Shown here piece by piece: positions 17,561 to 27,574 of a stretch of 64,000 nucleotides of DNA (positions are counted from its first letter, which is position 1; every line of letters starts with the position of its first letter). The notes under the pieces were generated by a model. The model saw only the letters and a program-made list of their open reading frames with translations, was not told where the DNA came from and did no database searches. The translations under genes were made by a program, and so were the position numbers. Source of the stretch: CAIYXB01 sp038146805 (GTDB lineage: Bacteria > Cyanobacteriota > Vampirovibrionia > LMEP-6097); the NCBI GenBank assembly GCA_038146805.1, contig JAYQSH010000005.1:124001-188000 (forward strand). The letters run 5' to 3'.

Positions 17561-20035
17561 ATGAGCCAAGTGAAAGAAATTAACAATAATGAGATCAATG
17601 AAACAATTTTAAAAGGTCTGAATTCTCAACAATATGATGCAGTAACCCAAATGGGATCTCCACTACTTGTACTAGCCGGAGCAGGTAGTGGCAAAACAAG
17701 AGTTTTAACAAATAGAATCGCGTATTTTGTTGCTAACGGAATTCATCCAGCTAATATCTTAGCTGTTACCTTTACCAACAAAGCCGCAAAAGAAATGAAA
17801 GAACGAATTAATAAGATGGTGTCTGATGATGAAATCAGCAAAGCTTGGATCGGAACTTTTCACTCTATTTGTGCAAGAATTTTGCGACAAGATATAGAAC
17901 AACTTACTGTTACCTCACCAGAAGGCAAAAAAAGACATTGGACTCGAAATTTTACAATCTTTGATGAAACAGATTCAGTCAATGTTGTTAAACAAGCAAT
18001 CAAGTCCTTGGATTTAGATCCAAAAATTTATGTTCCAAAAACAATCAAATATAAAATCTCTGAAGAAAAAAATCAAAAGAAATTTGCGCGAGATTTTAAT
18101 ACCCAAGCACTTAATTATCGAGATGAAAAGATCGGACTAATTTTTGCAAAATACGAAGAGATCATGGAACGTAACAATGCCCTTGATTTTGATGATTTAC
18201 TTTTATTTACAGTCTTACTTTTAGAACAGAATTTAGAAGTACGTCAGTATTACTACAACCGCTTTAAACATGTTTTAGTAGATGAGTATCAAGATACAAA
18301 CCAAACTCAATACCAACTAATTAGACTGATTGCAGAAGGACCTTTCAAAGAGTCGCGCGATAAAACTATTGATAGCGAAAACGATGTTGCTGATTTTAGA
18401 AAAGACTTTGAAAGTGGCATTCGTTCACTCACTGTTGTTGGAGATGTTGATCAAAGTATTTATTCGTGGCGTGGTGCAGATTTTAAAATCATTATTGGCT
18501 TTCAAAAAGATTACCCGGGAGCTGATTTAATCAAGCTAGAAAATAATTACCGCTCAACTGCAAATATTTTAAAAGTTGCAGATGCAATCATAAGTAACAA
18601 TTCGGAAAGAATCGAAAAAACTTTATATGCAACAAAAGAAGATGGCGAAAAAATCACAGTCTTTGAAGCTCAAGACGAGCTAGAAGAATCACAATATATA
18701 GCAGCAGAAATTCAAAAACTTGTTTCTAAGGGTCATAGACTTCAAGAAATAGCTGTTCTTTACAGAACAAATTTTCAATCCCGAGCAATAGAAGAAGCTT
18801 TTTTAAGAAGAAATATTCCTTATGTAATCGTTGGTGGTTTTAGATTTTATGACAGAAAAGAAATCAAAGATTTGATTTCGTATTTAAAAGTATTGCAAAA
18901 CCCATCCGATGCAGAAAGCGTCAAACGCACTATTAATGAGCCACGTAGAGGAATCGGTGCAACGACACTTGCAAAAGTAGAAGAATATTCAGCAATGCAC
19001 GGTTTTAGTCTTTATCGATCACTAATGGAAATTGATGACGTAGAGAGCATCAGCAGCTCAGCAAAAACCAAAATCAAGAACTATGTCGACTTAATTGAAG
19101 AATTGAGACTTGCAGAAAAATCTTTAAGCCTTGGTGATTTATTAGATGAGATTGCTAATAAAACAGGTTACTTAGAAATGTTACGTAAAGCATCTGACGC
19201 AGAGTCGGAATCAAGAATAGAAAATATCTATGAATTAATTGGTGTTGCCACAGACTTTGCTATAAACTCTCAAGACCCGTCGCTGTCAGCTTTCTTAGCA
19301 GAAATTTCCTTACTTAGCGAAGCTGAAAACACAAAAAAATCCAACAATAATATAACAATGATGACTATGCATGCGGCAAAAGGATTAGAGTTTCCAGTTG
19401 TCTTTATTGGTGGTATGGAAGAAGGTCTATTTCCTCACCAACGATCACTTGAAGCAAAAGATCAAACTCAACTAGAAGAAGAAAGACGCTTAATGTACGT
19501 AGGTGTAACACGAGCAGAAGAAAAACTCTATTTAACACATGCTCGTCGCAGAAAAGTTTTTGGACAATCTGAATTTTCTATTGCTTCAAGATTTTTAGAA
19601 GAAGCTCCGCGCGATTTATTGATTGGTTACTACGGTCAATCAAGTAATAATGATAGATATTCGAGCTTCTCTAAGGATGATGACTTTGGTATCGATGATA
19701 CAAGTCACTGGTCTGATAGTAGCAATGCTAAAATTCCAAAAGTCGCAAAACGCGGTATTCGTGGTTCTGCAGATTTTTATGATGATAGTAGTTATAACAG
19801 AGAAAGAAACTTTGGCAACACAGTAAAAGCTCGAAGACTTGAAAACGCAAAGCCAATCAATAACAGCTTCAAAGTAGAATTTAAAGTTGGTGACATTGTA
19901 AAACACGCAAAATTTGGCGAAGGTAAAATTATACAAGTATTAGGAAGTGGCGAAAAAGTTCTTTATAATATTGAATTTGCAGAAAACAAAAAACTACTAG
20001 ACCCCAAATATGCCAAATTAATTAAACAAAATTAG
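17561..20035 (+). CDS. pcrA: ATP-dependent 3'-5' DNA helicase PcrA/UvrD
   Basis: A superfamily 1A helicase of 824 residues. Motifs in order: Q-motif region LNSQQYDAV, Walker A AGAGSGKT (39-46), AVTFTNKAAKEM, DEYQDTNQTQ, VVGDVDQSIYSWRGAD, NYRST, TMHAAKGLEFPVVF and LMYVGVTRAEEKLYL. The C-terminus (VGDIVKHAKFGEGKI) is the Tudor-like domain that contacts RNA polymerase in PcrA/UvrD. It acts in mismatch and excision repair and removes stalled polymerases. mutS lies in the same window but is not linked in an operon. Confidence 0.95.
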   Translation: MSQVKEINNNEINETILKGLNSQQYDAVTQMGSPLLVLAGAGSGKTRVLTNRIAYFVANGIHPANILAVTFTNKAAKEMKERINKMVSDDEISKAWIGTFHSICARILRQDIEQLTVTSPEGKKRHWTRNFTIFDETDSVNVVKQAIKSLDLDPKIYVPKTIKYKISEEKNQKKFARDFNTQALNYRDEKIGLIFAKYEEIMERNNALDFDDLLLFTVLLLEQNLEVRQYYYNRFKHVLVDEYQDTNQTQYQLIRLIAEGPFKESRDKTIDSENDVADFRKDFESGIRSLTVVGDVDQSIYSWRGADFKIIIGFQKDYPGADLIKLENNYRSTANILKVADAIISNNSERIEKTLYATKEDGEKITVFEAQDELEESQYIAAEIQKLVSKGHRLQEIAVLYRTNFQSRAIEEAFLRRNIPYVIVGGFRFYDRKEIKDLISYLKVLQNPSDAESVKRTINEPRRGIGATTLAKVEEYSAMHGFSLYRSLMEIDDVESISSSAKTKIKNYVDLIEELRLAEKSLSLGDLLDEIANKTGYLEMLRKASDAESESRIENIYELIGVATDFAINSQDPSLSAFLAEISLLSEAENTKKSNNNITMMTMHAAKGLEFPVVFIGGMEEGLFPHQRSLEAKDQTQLEEERRLMYVGVTRAEEKLYLTHARRRKVFGQSEFSIASRFLEEAPRDLLIGYYGQSSNNDRYSSFSKDDDFGIDDTSHWSDSSNAKIPKVAKRGIRGSADFYDDSSYNRERNFGNTVKARRLENAKPINNSFKVEFKVGDIVKHAKFGEGKIIQVLGSGEKVLYNIEFAENKKLLDPKYAKLIKQN

Positions 20036-20043
20036 TTCCATTT

Positions 20044-20811
20044 TTAGTTCTTCATAATTTTTGCATTCATTTTAGCAAGCAAAGAAGCAGGCATTAGTTT
20101 CATAAAACCTACTAAAAATTGGTTTTGCACACCTGTTATGATCAAATTTTTGTTTTTAAATAAATCTTTATAGGTTATTTCTGCAACTTTTTTTGCTGGC
20201 ATCGCAAACTTAAAGGCAATAGCACTATCAACATTTGCGACTTTGCCAAAGTCAGAATGAGTAGCACCCGGACAACAACAAGCAACATGAATTTTATGCT
20301 TTTTTAGTTCTTGATAAAGAGCTCGCGAAAAAGAAATTACATAAGCTTTTGTTGCAAAATAATTTGCCATAAAAGCACCCGGACAAAAACCGGCAATAGA
20401 AGCAATATTCAAAATTTTATATTGTTTTTGTGAGTTATTTTCATTTATAAATTTACTTGAAAAAAAGTGTGAGAAATGTACAAGTGCTTTGACATTGAGT
20501 TCTAACATTTGAAGATTTTTTTGTAACTCAGATTCTGGAAACAAAGCAAAATCTCCAAAACCAGCGTTGTTTACTAAAATTTCAATATCATGATTTAAAT
20601 TTTCCAGAAAAATTTCTCTTGCATCTTGATTACAAAGGTCGAGTTGAACAACATCTACGGCAACAGAATATTGAGCTTCGATATCATCTTTGATTTCAGT
20701 AAGAAGTTGCAAAGACCTTGCAACTAAAAGCAAATTGTGTCCATTACGGGCAAACTCATAAGCTAATTCCTTGCCAATACCTTTGCTTGCTCCCGTTATT
20801 AAAACCGTCAT
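20044..20811 (-). CDS. Short-chain dehydrogenase/reductase
   Basis: 255 residues, classical SDR: NAD(P) loop TGASKGIGKEL, NNAG (LVNNAGFGDF), catalytic Ser (LNIASIAGF), and YFATKAY (Tyr-x-x-x-Lys). The closest familiar type is the DltE/YdfG-like group of oxidoreductases; the substrate is unknown. TATAAT ends six bases before the ATG, so the mRNA is probably leaderless. It converges on pcrA, nine bases apart. Confidence 0.88.
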   Translation of the reverse strand: MTVLITGASKGIGKELAYEFARNGHNLLLVARSLQLLTEIKDDIEAQYSVAVDVVQLDLCNQDAREIFLENLNHDIEILVNNAGFGDFALFPESELQKNLQMLELNVKALVHFSHFFSSKFINENNSQKQYKILNIASIAGFCPGAFMANYFATKAYVISFSRALYQELKKHKIHVACCCPGATHSDFGKVANVDSAIAFKFAMPAKKVAEITYKDLFKNKNLIITGVQNQFLVGFMKLMPASLLAKMNAKIMKN

Positions 20812-20827
20812 GCAAGCATTATAACTT

Positions 20828-20858
20828 GAGACACTGCGGACCGTGTCATTTTTGTCTC
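20828..20858 (-). repeat. 31-bp GAGACA/TGTCTC element
   Basis: Full copy (GAGACACTGCGGACCG..., ending TTTGTCTC) immediately upstream of the SDR promoter and downstream of the LuxR-type gene. Confidence 0.8.
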
Positions 20859-20903
20859 ACTTCTTATCTTTGCACGACATCCACAAGTCAACAGTACCAC
20901 CAA

Positions 20904-21380
20904 TTAAAATCCGTTATCTTTCTTAGACCATTTATCTAAATATGGATTGCCACTTGCAAAAATATCATTAGATGCAAAACCATATTGGATTTTTTTTTCA
21001 CGTAATTCATTTGCTAAAACCAAATCATCGATATCTTCTTCTATTAAAATTTTATCTACCATTTGGTTATAATTACGACTAATAAATTCCTTATAACTAT
21101 CAAGCATATTCTTAGCAAAAATCACTAATTCACGATCACAAAACTTGTATCCAAAATATTCTGCAAGCATTAATTTGATTTTAAAGACATGAGACTCAAT
21201 GGTACGCCTTGAAAGGCACAAAGATTTTGCAATTTGTGGATTAGAAAATCCCTCTCCAATTTTTTCTAAAACTATCACCTGCATTCTAGAAAAATTTACG
21301 CTACCAAAGCCTATTTTTGCTGCTTCCATATTACTAGGACGCTCAAACTCTGATTTTAACTGATAAACTTTTTTTGACAT
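20904..21380 (-). CDS. LuxR-type helix-turn-helix regulator
   Basis: 158 residues. The segment FSRMQVIVLEKIGEGFSNPQIAKSLCLSRRTIESHVFKIK is a GerE/LuxR DNA-binding domain, here near the N-terminus rather than after a receiver or sensor domain. The remaining C-terminal ~85 residues are helical and unassigned. The ATG at 21380 is supported by GGAGG six bases ahead; the frame opens further upstream but without a start signal. Target genes are unknown; the divergent MEKHLA-domain gene is a candidate. Confidence 0.8.
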   Translation of the reverse strand: MSKKVYQLKSEFERPSNMEAAKIGFGSVNFSRMQVIVLEKIGEGFSNPQIAKSLCLSRRTIESHVFKIKLMLAEYFGYKFCDRELVIFAKNMLDSYKEFISRNYNQMVDKILIEEDIDDLVLANELREKKIQYGFASNDIFASGNPYLDKWSKKDNGF

Positions 21381-21486
21381 ATTTAATCCTCCGACAAACA
21401 ATGATATAAAAAAAATCTTTTTTTGTAGGGGGTCAAAAAACTTTTTTTTAAACTGCCAAATATATAAGACAAGCTAAAATAAAAAT

Positions 21487-21912
21487 ATGAATAAAGAATT
21501 CATTGAAAACATGCTGAAATCCTATAAAAACTTGTTTAATACTGAACTTGCATTAAATATTGAAAGTCTAGTAAATGCTAATTATGTTTGTGCCGCACAT
21601 AAATTTTATGCAGACTCTAGCCCCAGATTCATTTTTGCAAATCAACAAGCATTAAACTTATGGCAACTAAGCCTAGAAGAATTTATTGGCATGCCTTCAA
21701 CTAAAACGGCAAGTGAAGAACATCAACAAGAAAGAGACTCCTTGCTTAATCAAGTTCACTCACAAGGATTCATCAAAAATTACTCCGGCATTAGACAAAC
21801 TTCTACTGGACAAAATTTCAAAATTTTTGATGCATTAGTATGGAATGTTTACAATGAAAAACAAGAAACAATTGGACAAGCGGTCAAATTTGATAACTAT
21901 AAAATGCTCTAA
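21487..21912 (+). CDS. MEKHLA/PAS-like sensor domain protein
   Basis: 141 residues matching the stand-alone MEKHLA family: FIFANQQALNLWQLSLEEFIGMPS, QERDSLLNQVHSQGFIKNYSGIRQ and FDALVWNVY. This is a PAS-related fold that probably binds a small ligand. TAAAAT ends six bases before the ATG, so the transcript is probably leaderless. It is divergent from the LuxR-type regulator and overlaps the end of def by four bases. Confidence 0.8.
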   Translation: MNKEFIENMLKSYKNLFNTELALNIESLVNANYVCAAHKFYADSSPRFIFANQQALNLWQLSLEEFIGMPSTKTASEEHQQERDSLLNQVHSQGFIKNYSGIRQTSTGQNFKIFDALVWNVYNEKQETIGQAVKFDNYKML

Positions 21913-22460
21913 CCAAGTACTATTGGTGGCGGTGAATTAACATCACCTAAATGGTTTTTCTCTAATTCTTCTTTTGCAATTGCTTTATCATTAGCAATAT
22001 CAACAAACAGGCGTCCATCCAAATGATCAATTTCATGTTGGATTACACGGCACAATAAATCTCCCTGAGCCTCTTGACGTTGTTCTTTACCTTTTAAATC
22101 TTGATATTTAAAAACTATTTTTTGAGCACGAGTTACATTAAAAAAAACACCTGGAAAGCTCAAACAACCTTCATAACTTTCCATCTCACCTTCTTTAAAA
22201 ACAATGACAGGATTGACCAAGACCATGGGAAACCTCTCTGGTTTTTCTATATCCCACTGATGGTCAATAACAATCAATCGCAGATTTTCACCAATTTGCG
22301 GTGCCGCAAGACCTACACCATTTTCTGTGTACATTGTTTTCAACATTTTATCAGCAAGTTTTGCCAAATTCTTATCAAACTTTTTCACAATAGAAGATGG
22401 TGTTCTTAAAACTTGTGAACCAAAAATTTCTATATCAAAAGTTTTTTTATTTGCACTCAT
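21909..22460 (-). CDS. def: Peptide deformylase
   Basis: Removes the formyl group from nascent proteins, using Fe or Zn. All three motifs are present: GVGLAAPQIG, EGCLSFPGV (Cys ligand) and QHEIDHLDG (HExxH). The start is the ATG at 22460, which overlaps the lpxA stop (TAATG), so it is translationally coupled; the in-frame TTG at 22472 is less likely. Length about 183 residues, normal for the family. Confidence 0.95.
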   Translation of the reverse strand: MSANKKTFDIEIFGSQVLRTPSSIVKKFDKNLAKLADKMLKTMYTENGVGLAAPQIGENLRLIVIDHQWDIEKPERFPMVLVNPVIVFKEGEMESYEGCLSFPGVFFNVTRAQKIVFKYQDLKGKEQRQEAQGDLLCRVIQHEIDHLDGRLFVDIANDKAIAKEELEKNHLGDVNSPPPIVLG

Positions 22461-23218
22461 TAGCTTTTGCAATACTTGTCTGTTATTATGCCACGTTTAG
22501 AGTTTTTTATAAAATTTAAAATGTTTTCAATAATAATTGAATCTTGTGCAAGTAGTTCAAGCTTTTCAATAATCGTGGCAACACTATAACTTGAATCATA
22601 AATAATCTTGAAAGCCTTTTGAGCATTGACTCTTTGTTCTTGAGTAAAATTATATTTTTTCAATGCAACTCTGTTTGTTGTAACTGCTGCTGCTGGAACA
22701 CCAGCAAAAATCATATAAGGCAAAACATCTTTATTTACACCCGCTAAACCACTAACCATAGCGTAGTCACCAATTTTTGTATGTTGATGAAATTGTGCAG
22801 CGCCTCCACAAGTAACATAATTACCCATCTGACAATAACCAGCCAAAGATACATTATTAGCAAGAGTATTAAAATCACCCACTCGAGCATTATGTGCCAA
22901 ATGCACACCCGCCATCAAAAAATTACTATTGCCAACAACAGTTGCTTGCTCAAGTCCAACGGCTTTGTGGATAGTAACATTTTCACGAATGATATTTGCG
23001 TCACCAATTTCAACAAAACTTTTTTCATGCACAAAAGACCGATCTTGTGGCTCTTCGCCAATAACAACATTTGGATAAATTATATTATTTGCACCAATTT
23101 TGACATTTTTGCGAATAACAACAAATTCACGAATTTCAGTATTATCGCCAATCTCAACTCCATCTTCAATATGAGCCAAAGGAGAGATTTTTAGATTTTT
23201 TCCAAGTAAATTATTCAT
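22460..23218 (-). CDS. lpxA: Acyl-ACP--UDP-N-acetylglucosamine O-acyltransferase
   Basis: First enzyme of lipid A synthesis. 252 residues with left-handed beta-helix hexapeptide repeats (IGDNTEI, VKIGANNIIYPNVVIG), the family tract GEEPQDRSF, IRENVTIHKA, the catalytic-His region MAGVHLAHNARVG, GGAAQFHQH and the C-terminal helical domain beginning NRVALKKYNFT. It shows the organism makes LPS or a lipid A-like outer leaflet. No other lpx gene is nearby; def follows with overlapping stop/start. Confidence 0.9.
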   Translation of the reverse strand: MNNLLGKNLKISPLAHIEDGVEIGDNTEIREFVVIRKNVKIGANNIIYPNVVIGEEPQDRSFVHEKSFVEIGDANIIRENVTIHKAVGLEQATVVGNSNFLMAGVHLAHNARVGDFNTLANNVSLAGYCQMGNYVTCGGAAQFHQHTKIGDYAMVSGLAGVNKDVLPYMIFAGVPAAAVTTNRVALKKYNFTQEQRVNAQKAFKIIYDSSYSVATIIEKLELLAQDSIIIENILNFIKNSKRGIITDKYCKS

Positions 23219-23266
23219 TGTAATGATCTTTAATACTTAAAAGAGTATATCATATTCAAGATAACA

Positions 23267-23683
23267 CTAATCTAGTTGGCTTAAAACAATAGCTTCTAGT
23301 TTTTTTCTACGAATAGCACCTAATTTCTTAACAACACTTGTTCTATCTTGATTTACAAAGACCGTTTCAGGAATTCTTGAGATTTTAAGTTGTTTTATAA
23401 GGTTTTTATACTCAGATTTATCAACATCTATACTATAAAAATCTACTTTATCCTTGTATTCAGCAGAGATTTTATTAAAAACAGGCTCATAGCTCTTACA
23501 AGTGCTACACCAATCAGCATAAAATTTCAGTACTGCTGACTTATTGGAATTTGCCAAAAAAGCACCCAATGGACTTTCACTTTTAACAGTCAATTGATCA
23601 TGCGCAAAATCATTAGTACTCTTTGTATTACAGCCAGACAAAGTAAAACTAAACAAAAATAAACTTAGAATTATCCTAAACAT
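23267..23683 (-). CDS. Thioredoxin-fold lipoprotein
   Basis: 138 residues. A signal peptide ends in the lipobox LSGC, so the protein is lipid-anchored in the cell envelope. The thioredoxin core has the active site YADWCSTCKSYEPVF and a cis-proline region RIPETVF. It probably acts in disulfide reduction or cytochrome/periplasmic redox upkeep. TATAAT ends seven bases before the ATG. It is divergent from trpS. Confidence 0.88.
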   Translation of the reverse strand: MFRIILSLFLFSFTLSGCNTKSTNDFAHDQLTVKSESPLGAFLANSNKSAVLKFYADWCSTCKSYEPVFNKISAEYKDKVDFYSIDVDKSEYKNLIKQLKISRIPETVFVNQDRTSVVKKLGAIRRKKLEAIVLSQLD

Positions 23684-23719
23684 AATTAATATTATAGTAT
23701 AAGTATAAAAGAAATTTTA

Positions 23720-24760
23720 ATGCAAAAAATCATCTTAACCGGAGACAGACCCACAGGACCTTTACATCTAGGTCATTATCTTGGTTCATTGAGAAACAGA
23801 GTTGAGCTACAAAACCAACAACAAAACAATCAACATCTTTATAGTTCTTATATTTTAATTGCTGACATGCAAGCCTTAACAGATAACGCTGGCAACCCAG
23901 AACTAGTGGCTAACAATATTTTAGAAGTAGCATTAGATTATTTAGCAGTTGGTATCAATCCAAGTCTATCAAACATTTTTATTCAATCACAGATCCCAGA
24001 GTTCTCTGAGTTAACAATGTATTTTTTAAATCTTCTCACATTAAATCAAATTGAAAGAAACCCGACTGTAAAAGAAGAAATAAAACAAAAAGATTTTGGT
24101 AATAAAATCCCAGTTGGTTTTTTAGTATATCCAGTTTCACAAGCAGCGGATATTTTAGCCTTTAACGCAGACATCGTACCAGTTGGTGCCGATCAAATCC
24201 CGATGATTGAAGATACCAATATGTTAGCTCGTAAATTTAATCAAACTTACCAAGTAGAAGTATTTAAAGAATGCCAAGCTCTTGTTCCAGAAAATTTTTC
24301 AAGATTAGTTGGCATAGATGGCAAGGCAAAAATGTCAAAATCTTTAGGCAACGCGATTTATCTCAAAGACAGCAGTGACGAACTTTGGCAAAAAGTCAGA
24401 CAAATGTACACTGATCCAAACCATATTAAAGTTGAAGACCCCGGACAAATTGAAGGTAATGTTTGCTTTACTTACCTTGATGCTTTTGATAATAATAAAG
24501 CAGAAGTCGAAGCACTCAAAGAACATTATGCAAGAGGTGGTCTTGGTGATATGGAAATCAAAAAATATCTCATGGAAGTTCTTGATGCAAAATTAAAACC
24601 AATCAGAGAAAGGCGCGAGGAATTAGCAAAAGATCCTCAACAAGTTTATGAAATACTTGCAAGTGGCACTCAAAAAGCACGTGCAAAAGTATTAGAAACT
24701 ATGTTAAAAGTTAAACAAGCAATGGGCATAGACTACAGTTCTAAATTGCAGTTGGTTTAA
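23720..24760 (+). CDS. trpS: Tryptophanyl-tRNA synthetase
   Basis: Class I synthetase of 346 residues. GDRPTGPLHLGHYLGS is the HIGH region and KAKMSKSLGNAI the KMSKS loop; VGADQIPMIEDTN lies in the active site. Length and motifs are ordinary. Its stop overlaps the convergent obgE stop by four bases. Confidence 0.96.
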   Translation: MQKIILTGDRPTGPLHLGHYLGSLRNRVELQNQQQNNQHLYSSYILIADMQALTDNAGNPELVANNILEVALDYLAVGINPSLSNIFIQSQIPEFSELTMYFLNLLTLNQIERNPTVKEEIKQKDFGNKIPVGFLVYPVSQAADILAFNADIVPVGADQIPMIEDTNMLARKFNQTYQVEVFKECQALVPENFSRLVGIDGKAKMSKSLGNAIYLKDSSDELWQKVRQMYTDPNHIKVEDPGQIEGNVCFTYLDAFDNNKAEVEALKEHYARGGLGDMEIKKYLMEVLDAKLKPIRERREELAKDPQQVYEILASGTQKARAKVLETMLKVKQAMGIDYSSKLQLV

Positions 24761-26187
24761 ACCTGTGTTTGCAAGACAGCATCAGTTATATCAAAATCCA
24801 CACCATCTATATTAAGCAAATCACCTTCTTTTGCACCCTTGATTTTTAATTCTTCAATAATACCCATAGAACGCACAACATAAAAAAGGTGTTGCAAAGA
24901 ATCTAAATCTCTTAAATCAGTCAATTTCATTATGCGCTCTAATTTACCACAATGAATATTCCAAATTATTTCTTCTGGACTATCTTGCTGTTTGACAATT
25001 TGGTAATCGCTATCATCATGATTTTGAGAGATAAAATCATCATCAAGTTCAAACTCCAAATTTTCAACTTCAATATTATCAACAACTTCAGCAATAAAAT
25101 TCTTCACATGATTTAATTGATTTTCGCTTCTAGACAGGTCTCCAGCAATACCTTCTGAACTTAAAGTTGAAACAGCAAACAGTCCCAAATACTGTTCTGC
25201 ACTATCATGGCTTTCTATATAAGCTTGATCAGCAATCTTTAAGCCAGTATACTCTTCAAACTTATTAATAATAAGCTGTAAATCCTCATCAGGATAAGCT
25301 TCTATTTTATTAAGAATAATAATTTGTTTTTTCTTTGCAAGTTCAGGAGAATATTTAAACAATTCATAGTTCACTTGAATAAAATTCTGCAACGGATCTT
25401 CATGCATTTTAATTTCATACTCATCAAAATTAGAACCATCCAAGCCCCAAACATCCACAACATGAACTAAAATTTTTGTTCTTTCAATATGTCTCAAAAA
25501 CTCAAAACCCAGTCCCTTACCTTCACCGGCACCTTCTATTAAGCCGGGTATATCAGCCATGACAAAAGAACCACCTTCTGACTTTTTCACAACTCCAAGG
25601 TTTGGCACAATTGTTGTAAAAGCATAATTAGCAATTTTAGGTTTAGCCGCACTTAACTTTGAGATTAAAGTTGACTTACCTGCATTTGGAAAACCAATAA
25701 TACCCACATCAGCAATTAATTTCAATTCTAGCTCTAAAGTTCTTGCAATCGCAGGCTCACCGGGCTCAGAAAAATTTGGCACACGCAATTTATTAGACTT
25801 AAATTTCAAATTACCTTTTCCGCCACGACCACCTTGAGCAACTAAAACTCTGTCACCATCACGCTTTAAGTCAGCAATAAGCAAATCATTTTCTAAATCA
25901 CGCACCAAAGTGCCAACGGGAACTTTAATATATAAATCATCGGCTGAAGCACCAGTCTGGTTTTTTTTTGCACCTTTAGCACCATTTTGTGCTTTATAAA
26001 TTGAGTGATGTTGAAAATCTAACAAAGTTGACATATCTTCTGTTGCCAACAAAAATATACTACCACCAGCACCACCATCACCACCATCAGGTCCACCGTG
26101 TGCCACAAATTTTTCTTGTCTAAAAGTACAAGCACCATTTCCGCCCTTTCCACTTTGTACTTTTATCGTAGCCTTATCAATAAACAT
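24757..26187 (-). CDS. obgE: Obg family ribosome-assembly GTPase
   Basis: 476 residues: glycine-rich Obg fold (1 to ~158, with GGDGGAGGSIF), G domain with GFPNAGKST, ADIPGLIEGA and NKIE, then a C-terminal OCT domain (IIWNIHCGKLERIMKLTDL). Between the G and OCT domains lies an acidic insert of roughly 60 residues (EVVDNIEVENLEFELDDDF..). Obg binds the 50S subunit during assembly and responds to GTP/ppGpp. The next gene upstream (to its right) on the same strand is tyrA. Confidence 0.95.
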   Translation of the reverse strand: MFIDKATIKVQSGKGGNGACTFRQEKFVAHGGPDGGDGGAGGSIFLLATEDMSTLLDFQHHSIYKAQNGAKGAKKNQTGASADDLYIKVPVGTLVRDLENDLLIADLKRDGDRVLVAQGGRGGKGNLKFKSNKLRVPNFSEPGEPAIARTLELELKLIADVGIIGFPNAGKSTLISKLSAAKPKIANYAFTTIVPNLGVVKKSEGGSFVMADIPGLIEGAGEGKGLGFEFLRHIERTKILVHVVDVWGLDGSNFDEYEIKMHEDPLQNFIQVNYELFKYSPELAKKKQIIILNKIEAYPDEDLQLIINKFEEYTGLKIADQAYIESHDSAEQYLGLFAVSTLSSEGIAGDLSRSENQLNHVKNFIAEVVDNIEVENLEFELDDDFISQNHDDSDYQIVKQQDSPEEIIWNIHCGKLERIMKLTDLRDLDSLQHLFYVVRSMGIIEELKIKGAKEGDLLNIDGVDFDITDAVLQTQV

Positions 26188-26221
26188 AGAATCGAACTAC
26201 TAATATTAGCAAATCAATAGA

Positions 26222-27016
26222 CTAAAGTTGTGACAATTGTTTTTTTACTGTACTTAACTCATTTTCTAAGTCATTACCACTAATTTCTAATAAGGCATCT
26301 AACTCTAATTTAAAATCATTCCAAATTTCTTTAACATTGTCACGATTAATATCTAAAATCTCTTGTCCCATTTTTACATTACCAGATGCTAAACGCACCA
26401 TACCTTTATAACCGGGACCCTGAGTTTTATTAGCAACGCTAAACTCAGAACCTAACTTTGCTAAAACAACACTTAAAGCTAGAGGCAAATGACTTGTTAA
26501 AGCGACAGCTTTATCATGAGTTTCAGAATCTAAATACTCGATATTTGCTTTTAAATCTTGAGTAATAATATTCTCAAGAACTTGTTGCTCACCTTGTTGT
26601 GCATCTAAAATCCATTTTGCATTTTCAAACAATTCAGCAAAAGCATTTTCAAAACCTTGTTTTTCTGTACCAGCCATTGGATGCCCGGGCACAAAATTTT
26701 TGATACCAATTTTCAAAGCTTGGTTTTTAATGGAGTTCTTTGTACTTGCTACATCAGTAATAATAGTTTTTGCAAAAGCATTTTCATTTTTACACTGCAA
26801 CACAGCAATCTCTTTTAAATATTTAGCAACTAAAGATTGCTCACAACAAATAAAAAGAACATCAACATCTATCAAATCTTTTAATTCAAATTGTCTATCT
26901 TGACTTTTACTAACTGATTTGATTTCATATTTATCAGCAAGCTCAAATAAACGCTTTTCTATTGATCCACCGATCAAACCAAGCCCTATTATGCCAACAC
27001 TAATTTTATTTGCCAT
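26222..27016 (-). CDS. tyrA: Prephenate dehydrogenase
   Basis: Converts prephenate to 4-hydroxyphenylpyruvate in tyrosine synthesis (arogenate is an alternative substrate that cannot be excluded). 264 residues: NAD loop IGLGLIGGSI, FVPGHPMAGTEKQG, and SHLPLALS are all family landmarks. There is no ACT or chorismate mutase domain. TATATT ends seven bases before the ATG. Confidence 0.9.
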   Translation of the reverse strand: MANKISVGIIGLGLIGGSIEKRLFELADKYEIKSVSKSQDRQFELKDLIDVDVLFICCEQSLVAKYLKEIAVLQCKNENAFAKTIITDVASTKNSIKNQALKIGIKNFVPGHPMAGTEKQGFENAFAELFENAKWILDAQQGEQQVLENIITQDLKANIEYLDSETHDKAVALTSHLPLALSVVLAKLGSEFSVANKTQGPGYKGMVRLASGNVKMGQEILDINRDNVKEIWNDFKLELDALLEISGNDLENELSTVKKQLSQL

Positions 27017-27050
27017 ATCAATAAATATAGCAGTTTATAAAAGATAGAGT

Positions 27051-27557
27051 TTAATAACCGTATGAACCTGAGTGCGCAGAGAATGGTCCAAGACTTGACC
27101 ACTTCTGACTAACTTCATACATTTCATTCATCGTCTGATTGTAAGCAAGTTTATTAGGATCAAAACCAACATTTGCCGAACGTTCAGCTTTTGCTCCAGA
27201 AATAAAAGAACCAACAGCTTTAACACCGCTTACTAAAGACCATAAACCCGCTATTGGAAACATCAACTTCGGTAAAGCAGTACCACCAATAAAAGGTAAA
27301 ACACTCATAACACCACTAGTATTCATTTGTGCTGCAATTTGTTGAGGTGTTAAATTTTCACCACTGGCACCAATATTTCCGTTTTGTGCATTAGTAGTAA
27401 CACCACTAGAAATTGAATTCATCACAGAAGAAAATTGATTACCGATCAAACCGCCACCAGTACCACCACTTATGCTTTGCTGGTAACTATCTTGCAAGAA
27501 AGTCCCTGCGATATCATTTCCGTATTGTGCTGTTGTATTTTGTTGTGTATTGAACAT
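27051..27557 (-). CDS. Gly/Asn/Ser-rich protein of unknown function
   Basis: 168 residues, not recognised. The N-terminal half is low-complexity (Q/N/G/S-rich), followed by a hydrophobic stretch (PKLMFPIAGLWSLVSGVKAVGSFI) and a polar tail with aromatic residues. GAGGG ahead of the ATG is a fair ribosome-binding site. It lies 17 bases behind the two flagellar genes in the same direction, so a link to flagellar structure or export is possible but unproven. Confidence 0.6.
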   Translation of the reverse strand: MFNTQQNTTAQYGNDIAGTFLQDSYQQSISGGTGGGLIGNQFSSVMNSISSGVTTNAQNGNIGASGENLTPQQIAAQMNTSGVMSVLPFIGGTALPKLMFPIAGLWSLVSGVKAVGSFISGAKAERSANVGFDPNKLAYNQTMNEMYEVSQKWSSLGPFSAHSGSYGY

Positions 27558-27574
27558 AAATTTTTTCCCTCTTA